NCBI RefSeq assembly: GCF_963678635.1
Contig: NC_087064.1
Span: 18,710,509-18,774,508 of the forward strand
DNA: 64,000 nucleotides
Source of the DNA: Symsagittifera roscoffensis
Taxonomy: Eukaryota > Xenacoelomorpha > Acoela > Convolutidae
Direction of reading: 5' to 3'
In this document: piece by piece, positions 54,101 to 64,000 of the stretch
Layout: each line of letters starts with the position of its first letter
Numbering within the stretch: position 1 is the first letter of the stretch
The notes under the pieces: generated by a model
Database searches by the model: none
Told to the model about the DNA's origin: nothing
Seen by the model: the letters and a program-made list of their open reading frames with translations, nothing else
Translations under genes and position numbers: made by a program

Positions 54101-56801
54101 ATTTGCCTAATTTAACCGCCCTTAACTTCCTTACAAAAAAGAAAGTAGAAATTCAGAAAAAAAAATAAAGACAGACAACAGACGGTTGGAAAAGAGTCAA
54201 TGAACGCAAGTAAACAAAAAAATACTGAGTTGTTTTTTGAAGAAAAAAATCAACTTCCGTATTTCCACGAATTAAATAGATGGCCTGAAAGCTCTATGAA
54301 TTTCTCGACCAATTTATGATCGACTTTTTTTTGAAAAAAATTAACCCAATTTGGGAAAACTGAATCAATGGTAACATTTTCATTTCTCTAGGAAATCTGA
54401 AAAATAAAATTCATTTTTGAAATTAGAAGTCAATCACGTTTTTCGTGACTTTTACACTTTTGCTGTTCGATATTGGAGTTTGCCTTCCTTTTAACCAAAG
54501 AAATGAATTGAACTGAAACAAAGCAAAAGCCAAACTTTGAATAAATAAATTTAACCTGAACAATTTTTAAGAACCTTTTCTGAAAAAAACAAAAAAATTA
54601 TCACAATCTATACACAGAGGCGAATCTATACAAAAGTAGAAACAAGCCTCGTATTAGCAAAAACTCGGCTACGTGTAGGATTCGAATCTGCGACCTAGTA
54701 CAATCAAAAGATTTTGAGTCTCACGCACTAACCACTCAGCCGTGCAAGCTTAACAACCGACAAACACTAGTCACGAATAAAGCAGCTACATATGCGAATA
54801 AATTGCCAGTGCGATTCAACAAAAGTGGAGCCAAATACCAATAGACTCATTTTTGCAAGTAAAAATTTGGAATAAAACAAACTGAAGGCATCCACTCTAA
54901 CTTTGCACGTAACAAATCGCAAAGCCTACAGCCACTCTATGTATAAACTATGCATTCCAAAAATTGCGATATATATTGAGTTAGAAAATTTCTGAGTTTT
55001 CATTATTGTTTTGCTGTTTGAAACAAATCACTTTTTTCGGTTCATTTGATGAACTAAAAATGAATCAACTGTGTTAACTTATTACTATTCGAATGTCAAA
55101 GAACATGCTATGAAAAAGCTGTAAAGGTGCTTCAAAAGTGGCACCAACATTTGCCATTTAGGTTGAAAAACAAGAAGTTTCGTACTAATACACTCGCTTC
55201 GATGGTGTAATAAAAGTCTTAAGAAAGTATATTCAAAATTTTTGACTAAATTATGGCTTCGGAATTTTCTGCGCTACTGGGCATCCTTGTAAGAATATTA
55301 TACAGAGGCGAAGCTGTGCTTCGCAAACATTAGCGAGAACACGACAAAAAGCAGCTCTATGAAATGCAAAAGGAAAAAGTATAAATAAGCCAAGAAATAG
55401 TAAAAATTTGGGCTGCGTTCCGGATTCGAGACTATGACCTACTGTGACCTAGCGATTATGAGTCTCACGCACTAACCACTCAGCCACGGACGCTCAATTA
55501 ATGACAAACACTAGCCATAAATGAAGCAGACAACAAATGCTATTCAATTTCCAATGCTACAGTGAAATTTTTTTATGAACCCTTTTATTTGCGAGTTAGG
55601 TTTGAAAAAAAAAGAAGATTCGTACTAGAACACTAACGCTCGCAAGTGTGATAAATCCACTGACCGCATGTTGTAGTGTGCAATGCAGGATGAGAAGAGG
55701 AGACAGTGGTGGTCTCTTTTGAGGACACACTTGTTGCAATGGAAACAGTGCGTGCATCTGGGGGGCCTCTCCTGTCCACACACCAGACAGTACGTCCAGT
55801 TACTCCTCAATTCCCTCCCCCTCTGCTCCACTGACGCCCCGGAGGACCTGCACAGATACATACAGGAAGGATAGACTCAAAAGTACATAGAATGCTACCT
55901 AAAGAACGTAAACATAGCCCACATAGAGTTTTAAAAATGTGCAATAGTAGTAGTAGTATTTATCATATGCAGAGCTGAGCTGTGGATTGCCAATGAACTT
56001 GAGACGAAAAAAAAACGTCGAAAAAGAAAACCAATTTTCGAGTTTCGATTAAAATAAATCACCTTAAATTTCTTTGATTTTCTTGAGCCTTTATGGATTG
56101 ACACTTTTTTGATATAACTAAACTAATTTGAGAAAACTGGAACGATACGTTTTTTTATTCCGCTGGGAAATCTAAATCAACTTAAACTTACAAAACAACT
56201 TCAAAAGTCAAACCACGTACAAGCAATTTTGAGCGCGATAAAAAACAGAGAAAAAACACCACCTTAATTAAAGTTTTGACTTCGCTCATTGACACTCATA
56301 AAAACAAATTAATCAAACAGATGGCAAAATTTTCGTCTCTAAGTTTCGAGGTAATTAGTATTATTATAATTAATCTAATAAATCGACTGACCTCTCTAGT
56401 TGGTATGTGCTGTCAACCGAGCTCGTCTTGTACCAGTTCATCGCCAACTGCAAAAGTGCGAAGCAAAACACAAGACCGTGGTTGAACTGGGAGTCTTTTT
56501 TGTACAAATTCGGATGCAGGTAGAATATTGAGGCTACCAAATCTGTGAGCAAAAGCACCGCGAAGAACGCCATTAACAAATTGGCCACGAAGGGAGAAGT
56601 GGCATGGGCTCTGCGATGTCGAATGAAGTCGCTGCGTAGTTCGTGACTGTTCACCACTTTCTTCGACAACTGAGGAGTTGTCACTGCACCACCCATGGCG
56701 TGTGAGTGACTGTGTCCTGAGCAGGAGCATTTGGAGTGCATTTGCACCGATGGCATTCCCCCTATCACCACACTCCCGTGAGACCCCGAGTCGGAACTCA
56801 T
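51101..56801 (-). CDS. DHHC palmitoyltransferase (ZDHHC24-like), three exons, 3' end not found
   Basis: Transfers palmitate to cysteines of membrane proteins. Exons: 56,801-56,392 (start), 55,847-55,665 and 51,415-51,101, each bounded by GT and AG and joining in matching phase 2; introns are 544 bp and 4.2 kb. Exon 1 encodes a His/Ser/Cys-rich cytosolic start (CSCSGHSHSH) and two membrane segments (residues about 71-95 and 109-122). Exon 2 encodes the catalytic Cys-rich domain: CLVCGQERPPRCTHC, then CNKCVLKRDHHC and GHYN-like AHYNMR. Exon 3 encodes two further membrane segments and the TSYE form of the TTxE motif. A GTAATT donor follows, so at least one more exon is expected below 51,101, perhaps beyond the Tc1 insertion or outside the window. 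Assignment to ZDHHC24 rests on the CVLKRDHHC form and is tentative. Confidence 0.85.
54671..54748 (-). repeat. tRNA-Leu-like sequence (SINE head) 1
   Basis: On the minus strand: A box ggctgagtggttagtgcg, a stem-loop whose loop ctcaaaa would give anticodon CAA, a variable arm, and B box agattcgaatcct. Acceptor-stem pairing is poor. The same structure recurs at 55,430-55,495, so this is a tRNA-derived interspersed repeat. Confidence 0.6.
55430..55495 (-). repeat. tRNA-Leu-like sequence (SINE head) 2
   Basis: Shares ggctgagtggttagtgcg and gtgagactca with 54,671-54,748; its B box (tctcgaatccgg) is degenerate. Same strand as the host gene. Confidence 0.6.
55848..56391. other. First intron of the DHHC gene
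   Basis: 544 bp, with a further partial copy of the dispersed intronic repeat at about 56,110-56,170 (gagaaaactgga, cgctgggaaatcta) and a short tagtag run. Confidence 0.7.
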
Positions 56802-57267
56802 TGCAGCAATTCACAGCTCACCTCTGCATGTGATGAATACCACACTATTGCACAGGAAACATTTTGTCCATTTCCCAATCTGCAAAAAAAATTCAATAAT
56901 ATTCTTTTCAAAACGTCAAGTGTGTCAGGCGCTTCGCCTTTTTTGCAACAAAACATCATTGAGTTTACCTGTTACTCAACCGCATCGGAATATTTCAATA
57001 CAGAAGCGAAATATTTCAATACAGAAGCGAAATCTAAATTAGGTCAAAAAAAATCATTCAAGCAAAGCAAGCTATAACGGATGATTTGACGGAGATGCTT
57101 TGAAAAAGATACTTTAACAAAGCATGGTGAATTTAGCATCCCCAGTGCCGCCAGTCTTATTTTACTAATAATGTCACGCCATCCGGAATAAACAATTCGA
57201 GGACTACGCTTCAAATTTTGTACAAATAAACAATTGCATTCCACTAATTGGAACAAAATATTTACAA
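56802..57267. promoter_or_regulatory. Spacer between the PPP2R3C-like and DHHC genes
   Basis: About 470 bp between the DHHC start codon and the stop codon of the upstream PPP2R3C-like gene on the same strand; it must contain the 5' leader of one and the 3' end of the other. A direct repeat of tatttcaatacagaagcgaa lies at about 56,989-57,030. No clear promoter element seen. Confidence 0.4.
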
Positions 57268-59929
57268 TTAAAAATTGTCATGATCTGTATTATTGTCTGT
57301 GACATACATCTCTCTGTTTTCGTAGTTCCAAAAACCATTGAGATCTATCAGAATATTGGTCACTGTTTCACCTTGACCACTCGTGATTAAGTCATCGAAG
57401 GTTAATTTCAAAGGGTCATTGGGTTTAACCATGTCGAATATTTCGTCTTTGATATCCTCGAAGGCCACTGGTTCTTGATCATGTTGCTTCAGCTGTTCTT
57501 GGATTGACCTGAAGAAATAGTGCAGAGCAAAGACGTCCAGGTATCCAAGACTGCGGATGTCCAGTAGTTTGAAGATGTATTGCAGAGCCTGCGGTTCTCT
57601 TCTGTTCTCGAGAGCCAATACGAAATCCAGATATGTTTTGTAGTCCATTTCTCCTTCATAGGTCAGACATTCCTTCAAAGAAAAACGTATGAAAGTCACA
57701 GTAAATATATCATGTTCAATCAATATAATGAACCCATGACCGGAGAAAAATTTCCGGTGCTTCGAATTTTTGAAAACTCGAAGCATATATTTCAATTTTT
57801 TTAATTCAATTTTTTAATTCAAAATTTGAAAACCATAGAAGCGTCATATATCGGAAAATTAAAAGGCCATCGGAAAAATTTATAGGCAAGATTTGTAACG
57901 CCTGACAGTCAGGTTGCCTCACTATAATGTTGCCAATTTCAAATTTAGTGAAGTTTTCTACAGATAAAATTTTATAAAAATTTTTGAAAAAACAAAAACA
58001 GTCACAAGTCAGAAATGTAAAGGATTTGAGCAGTCGCATTTGAACACAAGATTTACCACCCCTCAGAGTAACCTCACAGTACCCAACTAGATGGTTGGGA
58101 ATTTCGAAATTTTTAGAATTTCTTCAAATCTAAGTTTTCTGAAAACTTTGGGAAAAATCATGAAAAAACGTCATTTTTCAAGAGCTACAAGAACTTGAGC
58201 AGTCAGATTTGGTGGAAAGATTTACAAATCCTGAGATTACCCTGAAAGCGCCTCACTACAGAGATGGGGTCTTTAAATGTTGTGAAATTTTTATATCGAT
58301 AACAAAAAATTTTGATAAAATTTTGATAATACTAAAAAAAAAGTCGTATCTCGGAAACTAAAAGAATTTGAGCAGTCGCATTTGGACGCAAGATTTGCGA
58401 TTCCTTATAGTACCTTAACATTACCCAAATATAGGGTTTTCTTCAAATGTAAGTTTTCTGAAAATTTGAAAAGAAAAGCTTAAATATGACAAGATGGTGA
58501 AGCCCGCATTTGAATATATGCTAGATTATATTATGTTCTCAAGTTAGATTATTATAAAAACGTATGTAAACATTTATAGTTCATTTAGAAAAACTTTACT
58601 TGAAAGAGCGTCATTATACAATTATTTAGTCTAGTTTCATGCCGATATTCGTAAAAAGTAAAATCACCAATCTCAAATTCCATAAAATTGACATGTCTTT
58701 TCGACGTTTGAGAAAAACTCGGAGAATCATTAAGGCCTTACTCAAAATAAAATCCAATGATATTCAAAGTCCAACGTCTTCCAAAAATTTTTGCTTACGG
58801 ATACGTTCGATCTGTCAGGATTTCATGACTAGTTAAAGCTTATTGAGTGACGCTCATTTATCTTGAGTGGTACATTGCCATTGAAATGTTGTCGAACAAA
58901 CTCATAAGAGCAGAACAATTCTAGGACCTCGAGGCCAGATAAAGCCAGTGAAGCTACACCAACAACTAATAGAGTAAGTAATTTCAATGAACCTGAAAGA
59001 TCCTATCTAAGAAAGCCGGAGTGAGCGTGCCAGTGCCATAGTGAGCCAACTCCTCTTTGCTCAGCATGCCGTTATGGTCTTTGTCTAAGTTAAGGTAGTC
59101 GCCATACACTCGCAGAGCTGACGTTGCCGAGAACCAGTTATTATTCAAGGACTCCTTCGAAAGCTCTTCGTCTCTTAGTTCCAGCAGGTCATCCAAGAAG
59201 CTGCACGCCAAGATGTCCTGGATCTTTATTTTCCCAGACCTCATCGGATCGAGGAAGAAGAAGAACTTACGCACTGCAGTGCACACGTAGAAAGAGAAGA
59301 AGCTCTGATCCAATTTGCCCAATTGAGGGAGAGTCGGGATCAGCTCCAGAATATAGTTTTCCAAGTCGCTTTCTTTCAAGTAGCCCTACATAATCAGATA
59401 TATTGAAGTTTGAGATTTTAGTTTTAATTTCCTGTATACCATCATACTTTCGCCATATAATCCTCATACGAGATTTTGCAGGACGCAGTTTGGGTTGAAA
59501 GAGATCGGCATACGGAACATTTAGTTTCAAACCACGTAGTTTTTAAACTTCTTATTTAATTTCAAGAATCTAATTTTAACAATTATTCATTCGAATGGAC
59601 AATTAACATTGAATTGGAAGAATTTACTTGACCGGCAACATCGTAGAGGCTGAGTCCTATTCTAGTCTGATGAAGCCAGACTTTGCGCATGACGTAATTG
59701 AAGAAATTCATAATTGAGATGCGTCCATACGGGTCACTCTGGTACAGTTTAGCAAACACACTTGGAGAAAAGAAGGGCTTGCACTTGTCGCCTGCCTTCT
59801 CGGCTACCTTTGTGAAGTCTTCGTAAGTAATCATCTGGTCGTCGCCCATGCCAAATCCACTGACACTTGAGGGATTAGAGGAGTAGTTTTGTTCCAACAG
59901 GTACCAAAGATTTTGAAGCTCTTCATTAT
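57268..59929 (-). CDS. PPP2R3C: PPP2R3C-like protein phosphatase regulatory subunit (three 3' exons)
   Basis: An EF-hand-type regulator of PP2A/PP5-family phosphatases acting in cytosol and nucleus. Exons: 59,929-59,628, 59,385-58,993 and 57,672-57,268 (stop). The first joins upstream in mid-codon; the other junctions are in phase 0. Highly conserved blocks include YGRISIMNFFNYVMRKVWLH, ESDLENYILELIPTLPQL, TGKIKIQDILACSFLDDLL-like RSGKIKIQDILACSFLDDLL, the EF-hand LNLDKDHNGMLSKEEL, and GEMDYKTYLDFVLALENR. No frame break occurs in about 1.1 kb of coding sequence. Roughly the first 90-100 residues of the family are missing; the acceptor at 59,930 shows that at least one 5' exon lies upstream, but I could not find it before 64,000. 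Confidence 0.95.
57673..58992. repeat. Intron with an about 170-bp tandem repeat
   Basis: The word ttgagcagtc recurs at about 58,026, 58,195 and 58,368, followed each time by a gaagatttac/gcaagatttgc-like word and a ctaagttttctgaaaa-like word. A more diverged unit precedes them from about 57,830. Period is about 170 bp over 57,830-58,490. The rest of the intron is unique. Confidence 0.7.
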
Positions 59930-62675
59930 CTGTAAAAAATATATATTGCCCATATACAAGCGGGTTTAACTACGCGAGCACTACTGTGCAAATTAAAAAA
60001 TTGAATTACTTGAATTTAATTTCTCTGAAGTATTCGTGACAAAGATGGTTAAAAACTCTACGAACTGAAAACAATTGATTAGCTTGTCTCAATTCAATTG
60101 GAACGATTTTGCCACGCATAAATTTCTCACCTTACGCTTTCAGTAACAGAAACAAAATCTTCATCAAGAAGACAAGAGCTGGGCCAAATTAGCAATTTTC
60201 AAACAGCCAGAATTTTACGAAACATAGCCAACAGCCAGTTGAGAAAGAGTCAAAGAAATAGTAAGAAAAAAAATCGAACTTTAATGTTTTGAATTTCAAA
60301 TGAAAAAAGATGCCATTAAAGCTTTGAATTTCTGGAACAATTTTATTTGGTTAAAAAATAACCCAATTTGCCCTGATCTTTACACTTTGGCTGTTCGATA
60401 GTCGAGTTTGCCTTCCTTTTAAAATTGCAATAAACTGCACTTTGAAAAAAAATCAAAAAACAACCGCGAAAAAGAAATATTTGAGCCTACATATTTAAAG
60501 ACTTATGAAAAAATACCATCATTCCCTCTGTAAAAAACTCAACTACGGGAGCCGACATATTCAATGCAGCATAAAGAAACTTAAAAACTATTTTGATCGC
60601 CGAAATATGACTGAATAAAAAACTAACCCAGCATAAAAATCCGCACTGTCTTTTTAATCGCAATCTTCTTCAGTTATGTTTTTTTTTTACCAGTGAGACT
60701 GGGAATTATATGATGCTTGACTCTTTTCTCTATTTCAATTCATCCATTTTCTGAAAAATTTCAGGAGTTCTTTGTAGACAGCGCAACTTGTTTTGGTACT
60801 TTTTTGAATTCTAAGGCGATGTTCTTACAGAGAGGCAAGACGGAGCTTCGCATAACTTGCGATACAACACAAAAATTAAAAAAAAACATAAATCGAAACA
60901 AAATTTTAAACGTTCTAAAAAACTAGGTGAATTAAAACTTCCGTATGTCTCGATAAGAAACAACTAGGGGCCAGCTAAAGCTGGAGGTACCTGTTTTATA
61001 TTAAATGAATTTGCTATACTGATGCTGTACATAAAATGTGATTTCAAAAATTGGACTTTGCTCAAAACCTTAGTTGTTTCTCTACTAAAATAAGTGAGAA
61101 GAGTAAAAAAACAAATTAAGATAATCTATTTTCAAGGAGATGATATTAAGGAGTCGCCACTATGCGGGATCAATCATCGCAACCGTTTCAATTGAACTTT
61201 ACATCTCATGTCTAATTTTGTTAATTTTAAGAACACTTGAAAAGTTTCTGAAAACGGTCAAAAATTGTAAAAAAAAAAAAACAGTCAAAATATTTTCCAA
61301 AATCTTAAAAGTTTTTCTACAAAAAGAAGGTTAGGGCCGCTTAGGCGAAGAATACTCCCAAAAACGGGTTTGCCGATTGAACACAACCTATAAATTGGCA
61401 AAAAACTGTCAACATTTCTAAACTTGTTTGAAGGCCATAATTTTTTTTCTTAAACAAACTAGGCATAGCCAATTTTAAAGCTAAGCTTTCAGCAACCTGT
61501 TCATTCGATTAAACCTATGATATCAGAACTGGCAGGATAGTTAGCGCGAACGATAGCTTTTGTGTGAGAAAACAATATGCGTAGCCGCTTGTGCAAAAAG
61601 AATTGACGCAACCTATAATTTCAATTGAACCCAAAATCTTACATTTGGGAGGATAGTTTTCGGGAAAATTTGACTTTTCCCAGGGCGATAACTTCTTGTG
61701 TAAAAACATTGGGTGTCCGCTAATGCAGAGGAGCTTCCCACTACAATATCAGATTTGAGAGGTTAGTTTAAAACGGTCAAAAATCAGAAACTATTCCGAG
61801 GACCATAACTTTATGTATAAACATAGCCAATCGAAGAAAAGAGTAACTGACTTTCTTGAAAAAATCTCAACTTTGGAATTTCACAGAAAAAAATAGATGC
61901 CCTTTAAGCTCTTTCAAATTCTACAACAATTTATGATGGGTGCCTTTTTGAAAAGATGAACCCAACTAGAGAAAACTGGATCAACAAGTAAAGTTTTTAT
62001 TAAGCTGAAAACCTGAAAATTAAATTCCACTGTTGATTTTTCGCACCATTTCCATGTTCGTATTTGGAAAGTTCTCATGGAATGTTCATTACGTGGAATG
62101 TTCATTACCCTTTACAAAATTTTGTTCATTGAACCCAGAAATTTAGATTTGAGCGGGTTGTTTTCGAGAAAACAAAAACAAAATCCAAAATATGGGTCAA
62201 ATAATCCCCACAGACTTTTTCGAAAGCTGTAGACAGAGGGATCAAGTAAAAATATACTCTGGTAAAAATGCAGGTACATAGGGGAGTAAGTGGTCTTTAT
62301 ATTGATACCCATTTTTTGAAAATCAGTAGAAATTTCTGAGAAAAACCTTGAGATGACTGCTGAGATGAGTGTTATAATTGTCTTTCCCTTGAAACGACCC
62401 CGAATTAGGTCCTTGAGCCGATGAACAATAGCAGAAAAAACTTGGGCCGAGGAATTTTTTAGCGTAACAAAAAACAAAGGAAATACGAAGTCAAGGTAAG
62501 TAAAATTACAAATTGTAGGAGTAAATGTAACACTAAAAGCAACATTGAAGAAAATTTTACGCAGCAAAAAAAACGATTCCAAGATGGGACAACTAAGCCG
62601 ACAAGAGATAAGCATACAAATAATTGGCTAACAATTTTATTTGAAACAGAATATTTCCCGTTTAAAAGAAAAGCA
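59930..62675. other. Upstream intron/intergenic region, no exon recognised
   Basis: Contains dispersed intronic-repeat copies (around 60,350-60,430 and 61,950-62,040) and another gagcttcgcataacttgcg block near 60,845. The minus frame at 62,112-62,615 is Phe/Ser/Leu-rich and resembles translated A/T-rich repeat. No PPP2R3C 5' exon is visible. Confidence 0.5.
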
Positions 62676-62682
62676 CGTCCTG

Positions 62683-62757
62683 GTCAGATTCGAACCCAGG
62701 ACCTTTGCCGTCTCAGGTATATTCGTTACCTCCACGCTCAGTTGGCCGGGAATGCAT
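62683..62757 (-). repeat. tRNA-like sequence
   Basis: On the minus strand: A-box-like ggccaactgagcgtgg and B box gggttcgaatctg about 45 bases apart, with a good T arm (cctgggttcgaatctgacc only partly paired). Different from the Leu-like copies. Probably tRNA-derived; I cannot fold a full acceptor stem. Confidence 0.45.
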
Positions 62758-64000
62758 AGATGTTTGAATTGATTATGAACCAAGATACAAGTGATTCTGT
62801 TCAACGACAAGTTAAACCCAACAATGTCTTTATTTCGGTTGAATAACGCTGACATATCTCAAGCGTAAAGACGTTGGAAAGCATTTTCTTAGTATCTTTG
62901 TCATCTCGATTTAATTTTCTACACATTGATCGCACGCTGTCGAGTTTCCGAATAAAACAATTTCAACAAAAATTGCGATAGACAAACGGCTGAGAATCGA
63001 CCTAGCTGCAAAAATACAAAGCTTGAAATTCATACGGTGGGTTAGTTTACCTAGCATATTCTGACGTTTGGTTATTGACTTATTACACCTATTCATTTAA
63101 CCAGTCTCACTGATAGTTTATTCAAGTGGACTTCCTGTCGCTTTCAGCACTTTGATCGATTGAAGAAACATGAGCTGAACGCGAGCTGGGCGATAACAAT
63201 TTGATGATCTTGTTCCGCGCATTGAAAATGGGCAGGAACAATGTGCTCGGGTGTGTTTACTTTGTTCCACGCAAAATTAGCTACCACAAATGATCATCAG
63301 ACTGGAATAACCTCGCAACATTATCACAATGACATTTCCTGTTTTTTAAACCAGGGTTTTATCCAATTACATCACCAGTATCCAACTAAACCAGGGTCTA
63401 CCTTGCAACTACAACATCACAATGACATTTCCTGTTTTTTTTGAACCGAAACGGTGATGTGACCACGATAGGCATGGAATAAAAAAGCTCCGCACCAATA
63501 CAGTTTAATTTATTACACCAGAGGAATAAAGCAAATTATTAAGAGAGAAGCCGCCGAAACTAAGCGATCAAGAAGAACAGCTGCCGTGAATAACAAGAAG
63601 CAGGCTATCGCAATTCCGTAGCGTTTACTCTCCACTTCTTAATAACTACAAATCATGAATTAACTCAAAAACTAAAACTGAACGCCCAGAATGCAAGCAA
63701 AGCCCACAGGAAACCATCATTTGTTTAATTGTCCCAGCAGGACCCCAGACCTAACAATAGAAAGTCAAAGTGTGGAATGAACCTTGAAAGGTAGCACAAT
63801 TTCGCAACCTCCTAACATAAGGAGAGCGGGAATGCTAACTCCCTTAAGAATTAAAGCACAACTAGCCGACGCAGATGCTGATTGCACAGCAACATACATA
63901 AGACGGAAAACTACAAGACGCCCAGTCTCTGAAATGGGGTTTTGAGTAGTCGCCACTCTTAACTTTCTACTTCATCAACATCAATAAAGAAGCACTTGTT
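62758..64000. other. Region without a recognised gene
   Basis: A direct repeat (cacaatgacatttcctgttttt) occurs at about 63,327 and 63,418. The minus frame at 63,765-63,956 is not recognised. The stretch 63,500-63,960 is less AT-rich and may be the end of a retroelement, but no domain supports that. Confidence 0.4.

Larger units (their letters stand above)
51416..55664. other. Repeat-filled 4.2-kb intron of the DHHC gene
   Basis: No exon recognised. It holds diverged copies of a dispersed repeat (around 52,645-52,800 and 54,340-54,510) with tgctgttcgatagtggag-like and ttgccttccttttaac words, blocks with gaagctgtgcttcgc-like palindromes (51,630, 54,612, 55,302), a G run at 52,499-52,508, and two tRNA-like sequences described separately. 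The frame at 53,303-53,584 (basic, Ser/Asn-rich) is not convincing. Confidence 0.5.

Noticed and set aside
54671-55495. Functional tRNA-Leu genes
   Set aside because: A and B boxes are good but acceptor stems do not pair and both copies lie in introns beside repeat; tRNA-derived SINE is likelier.
62112-62615. 167-codon minus-strand frame as the missing PPP2R3C 5' exon
   Set aside because: Phe/Ser-rich and unlike the conserved N-terminal region of that family; no donor in the right phase.

Overview
The window is AT-rich nuclear DNA from an animal, most likely an invertebrate. The signs are spliced genes with GT/AG introns, AATAAA signals, two recognisable conserved animal genes (a PPP2R3C-like phosphatase regulator and a DHHC palmitoyltransferase), tRNA-derived SINE-like fragments, a Tc1-type element, a CACTA-like transposase and a whole Maverick/Polinton. 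The sequence alone does not fix the phylum.

Layout. 1-13,225 is a mosaic of decayed, repeatedly duplicated pieces of one gene-like family. It carries SET methyltransferase domains, C2H2 fingers and a long uncharacterised C-terminal region, and it is interspersed with two arrays of an about 164-bp tandem repeat (1,140-1,820 and 8,205-8,960). 13,226-30,169 is a 16.9-kb Polinton with 215-218-bp terminal inverted repeats starting 5'-AG, flanked by the perfect 6-bp target duplication aaggag. It is inserted in frame inside a SET reading frame. Its genes are a split protein-primed DNA polymerase B with zinc-finger N-terminus, an adenain-like protease, the major capsid protein (interrupted by a 200-N gap), a retroviral-type integrase, an acidic/basic protein, a small conserved protein, a packaging ATPase, an RNase H-like exonuclease candidate, and several uncharacterised proteins, one with a PC4-like and a HYH-containing segment. 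Many of these reading frames carry one-base breaks, mostly in homopolymers.

29,610-33,257 is a near-identical 1.8-kb tandem duplication carrying a second copy of the Polinton right end plus its flank. 33,258-39,224 and about 39,950-46,122 are two copies of a two-gene unit: a gene with BEN-like features that has its own AATAAA, then a spliced CACTA/Transposase_21-type transposase. The copies share stop codons, so they come from segmental duplication of an already dead element.

46,123-51,000 is mostly non-coding. It holds a long hairpin, a 33-bp minisatellite with an inverted part, a tRNA-like sequence, one candidate host exon, a broken Tc1 element and an attached foldback derivative. 51,101-56,801 is the DHHC gene and 57,268-59,929 the PPP2R3C-like gene. 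Both are on the minus strand with intact exons, and their introns are filled with dispersed and tandem repeats. 59,930-64,000 has no gene I can support.

Working together: the Polinton encodes a full replication, integration and virion-assembly set on one element. The left-hand SET/zinc-finger mosaic and the BEN-like/transposase units look like the host-side repeat bed into which it landed. The two host genes on the right are ordinary housekeeping genes.
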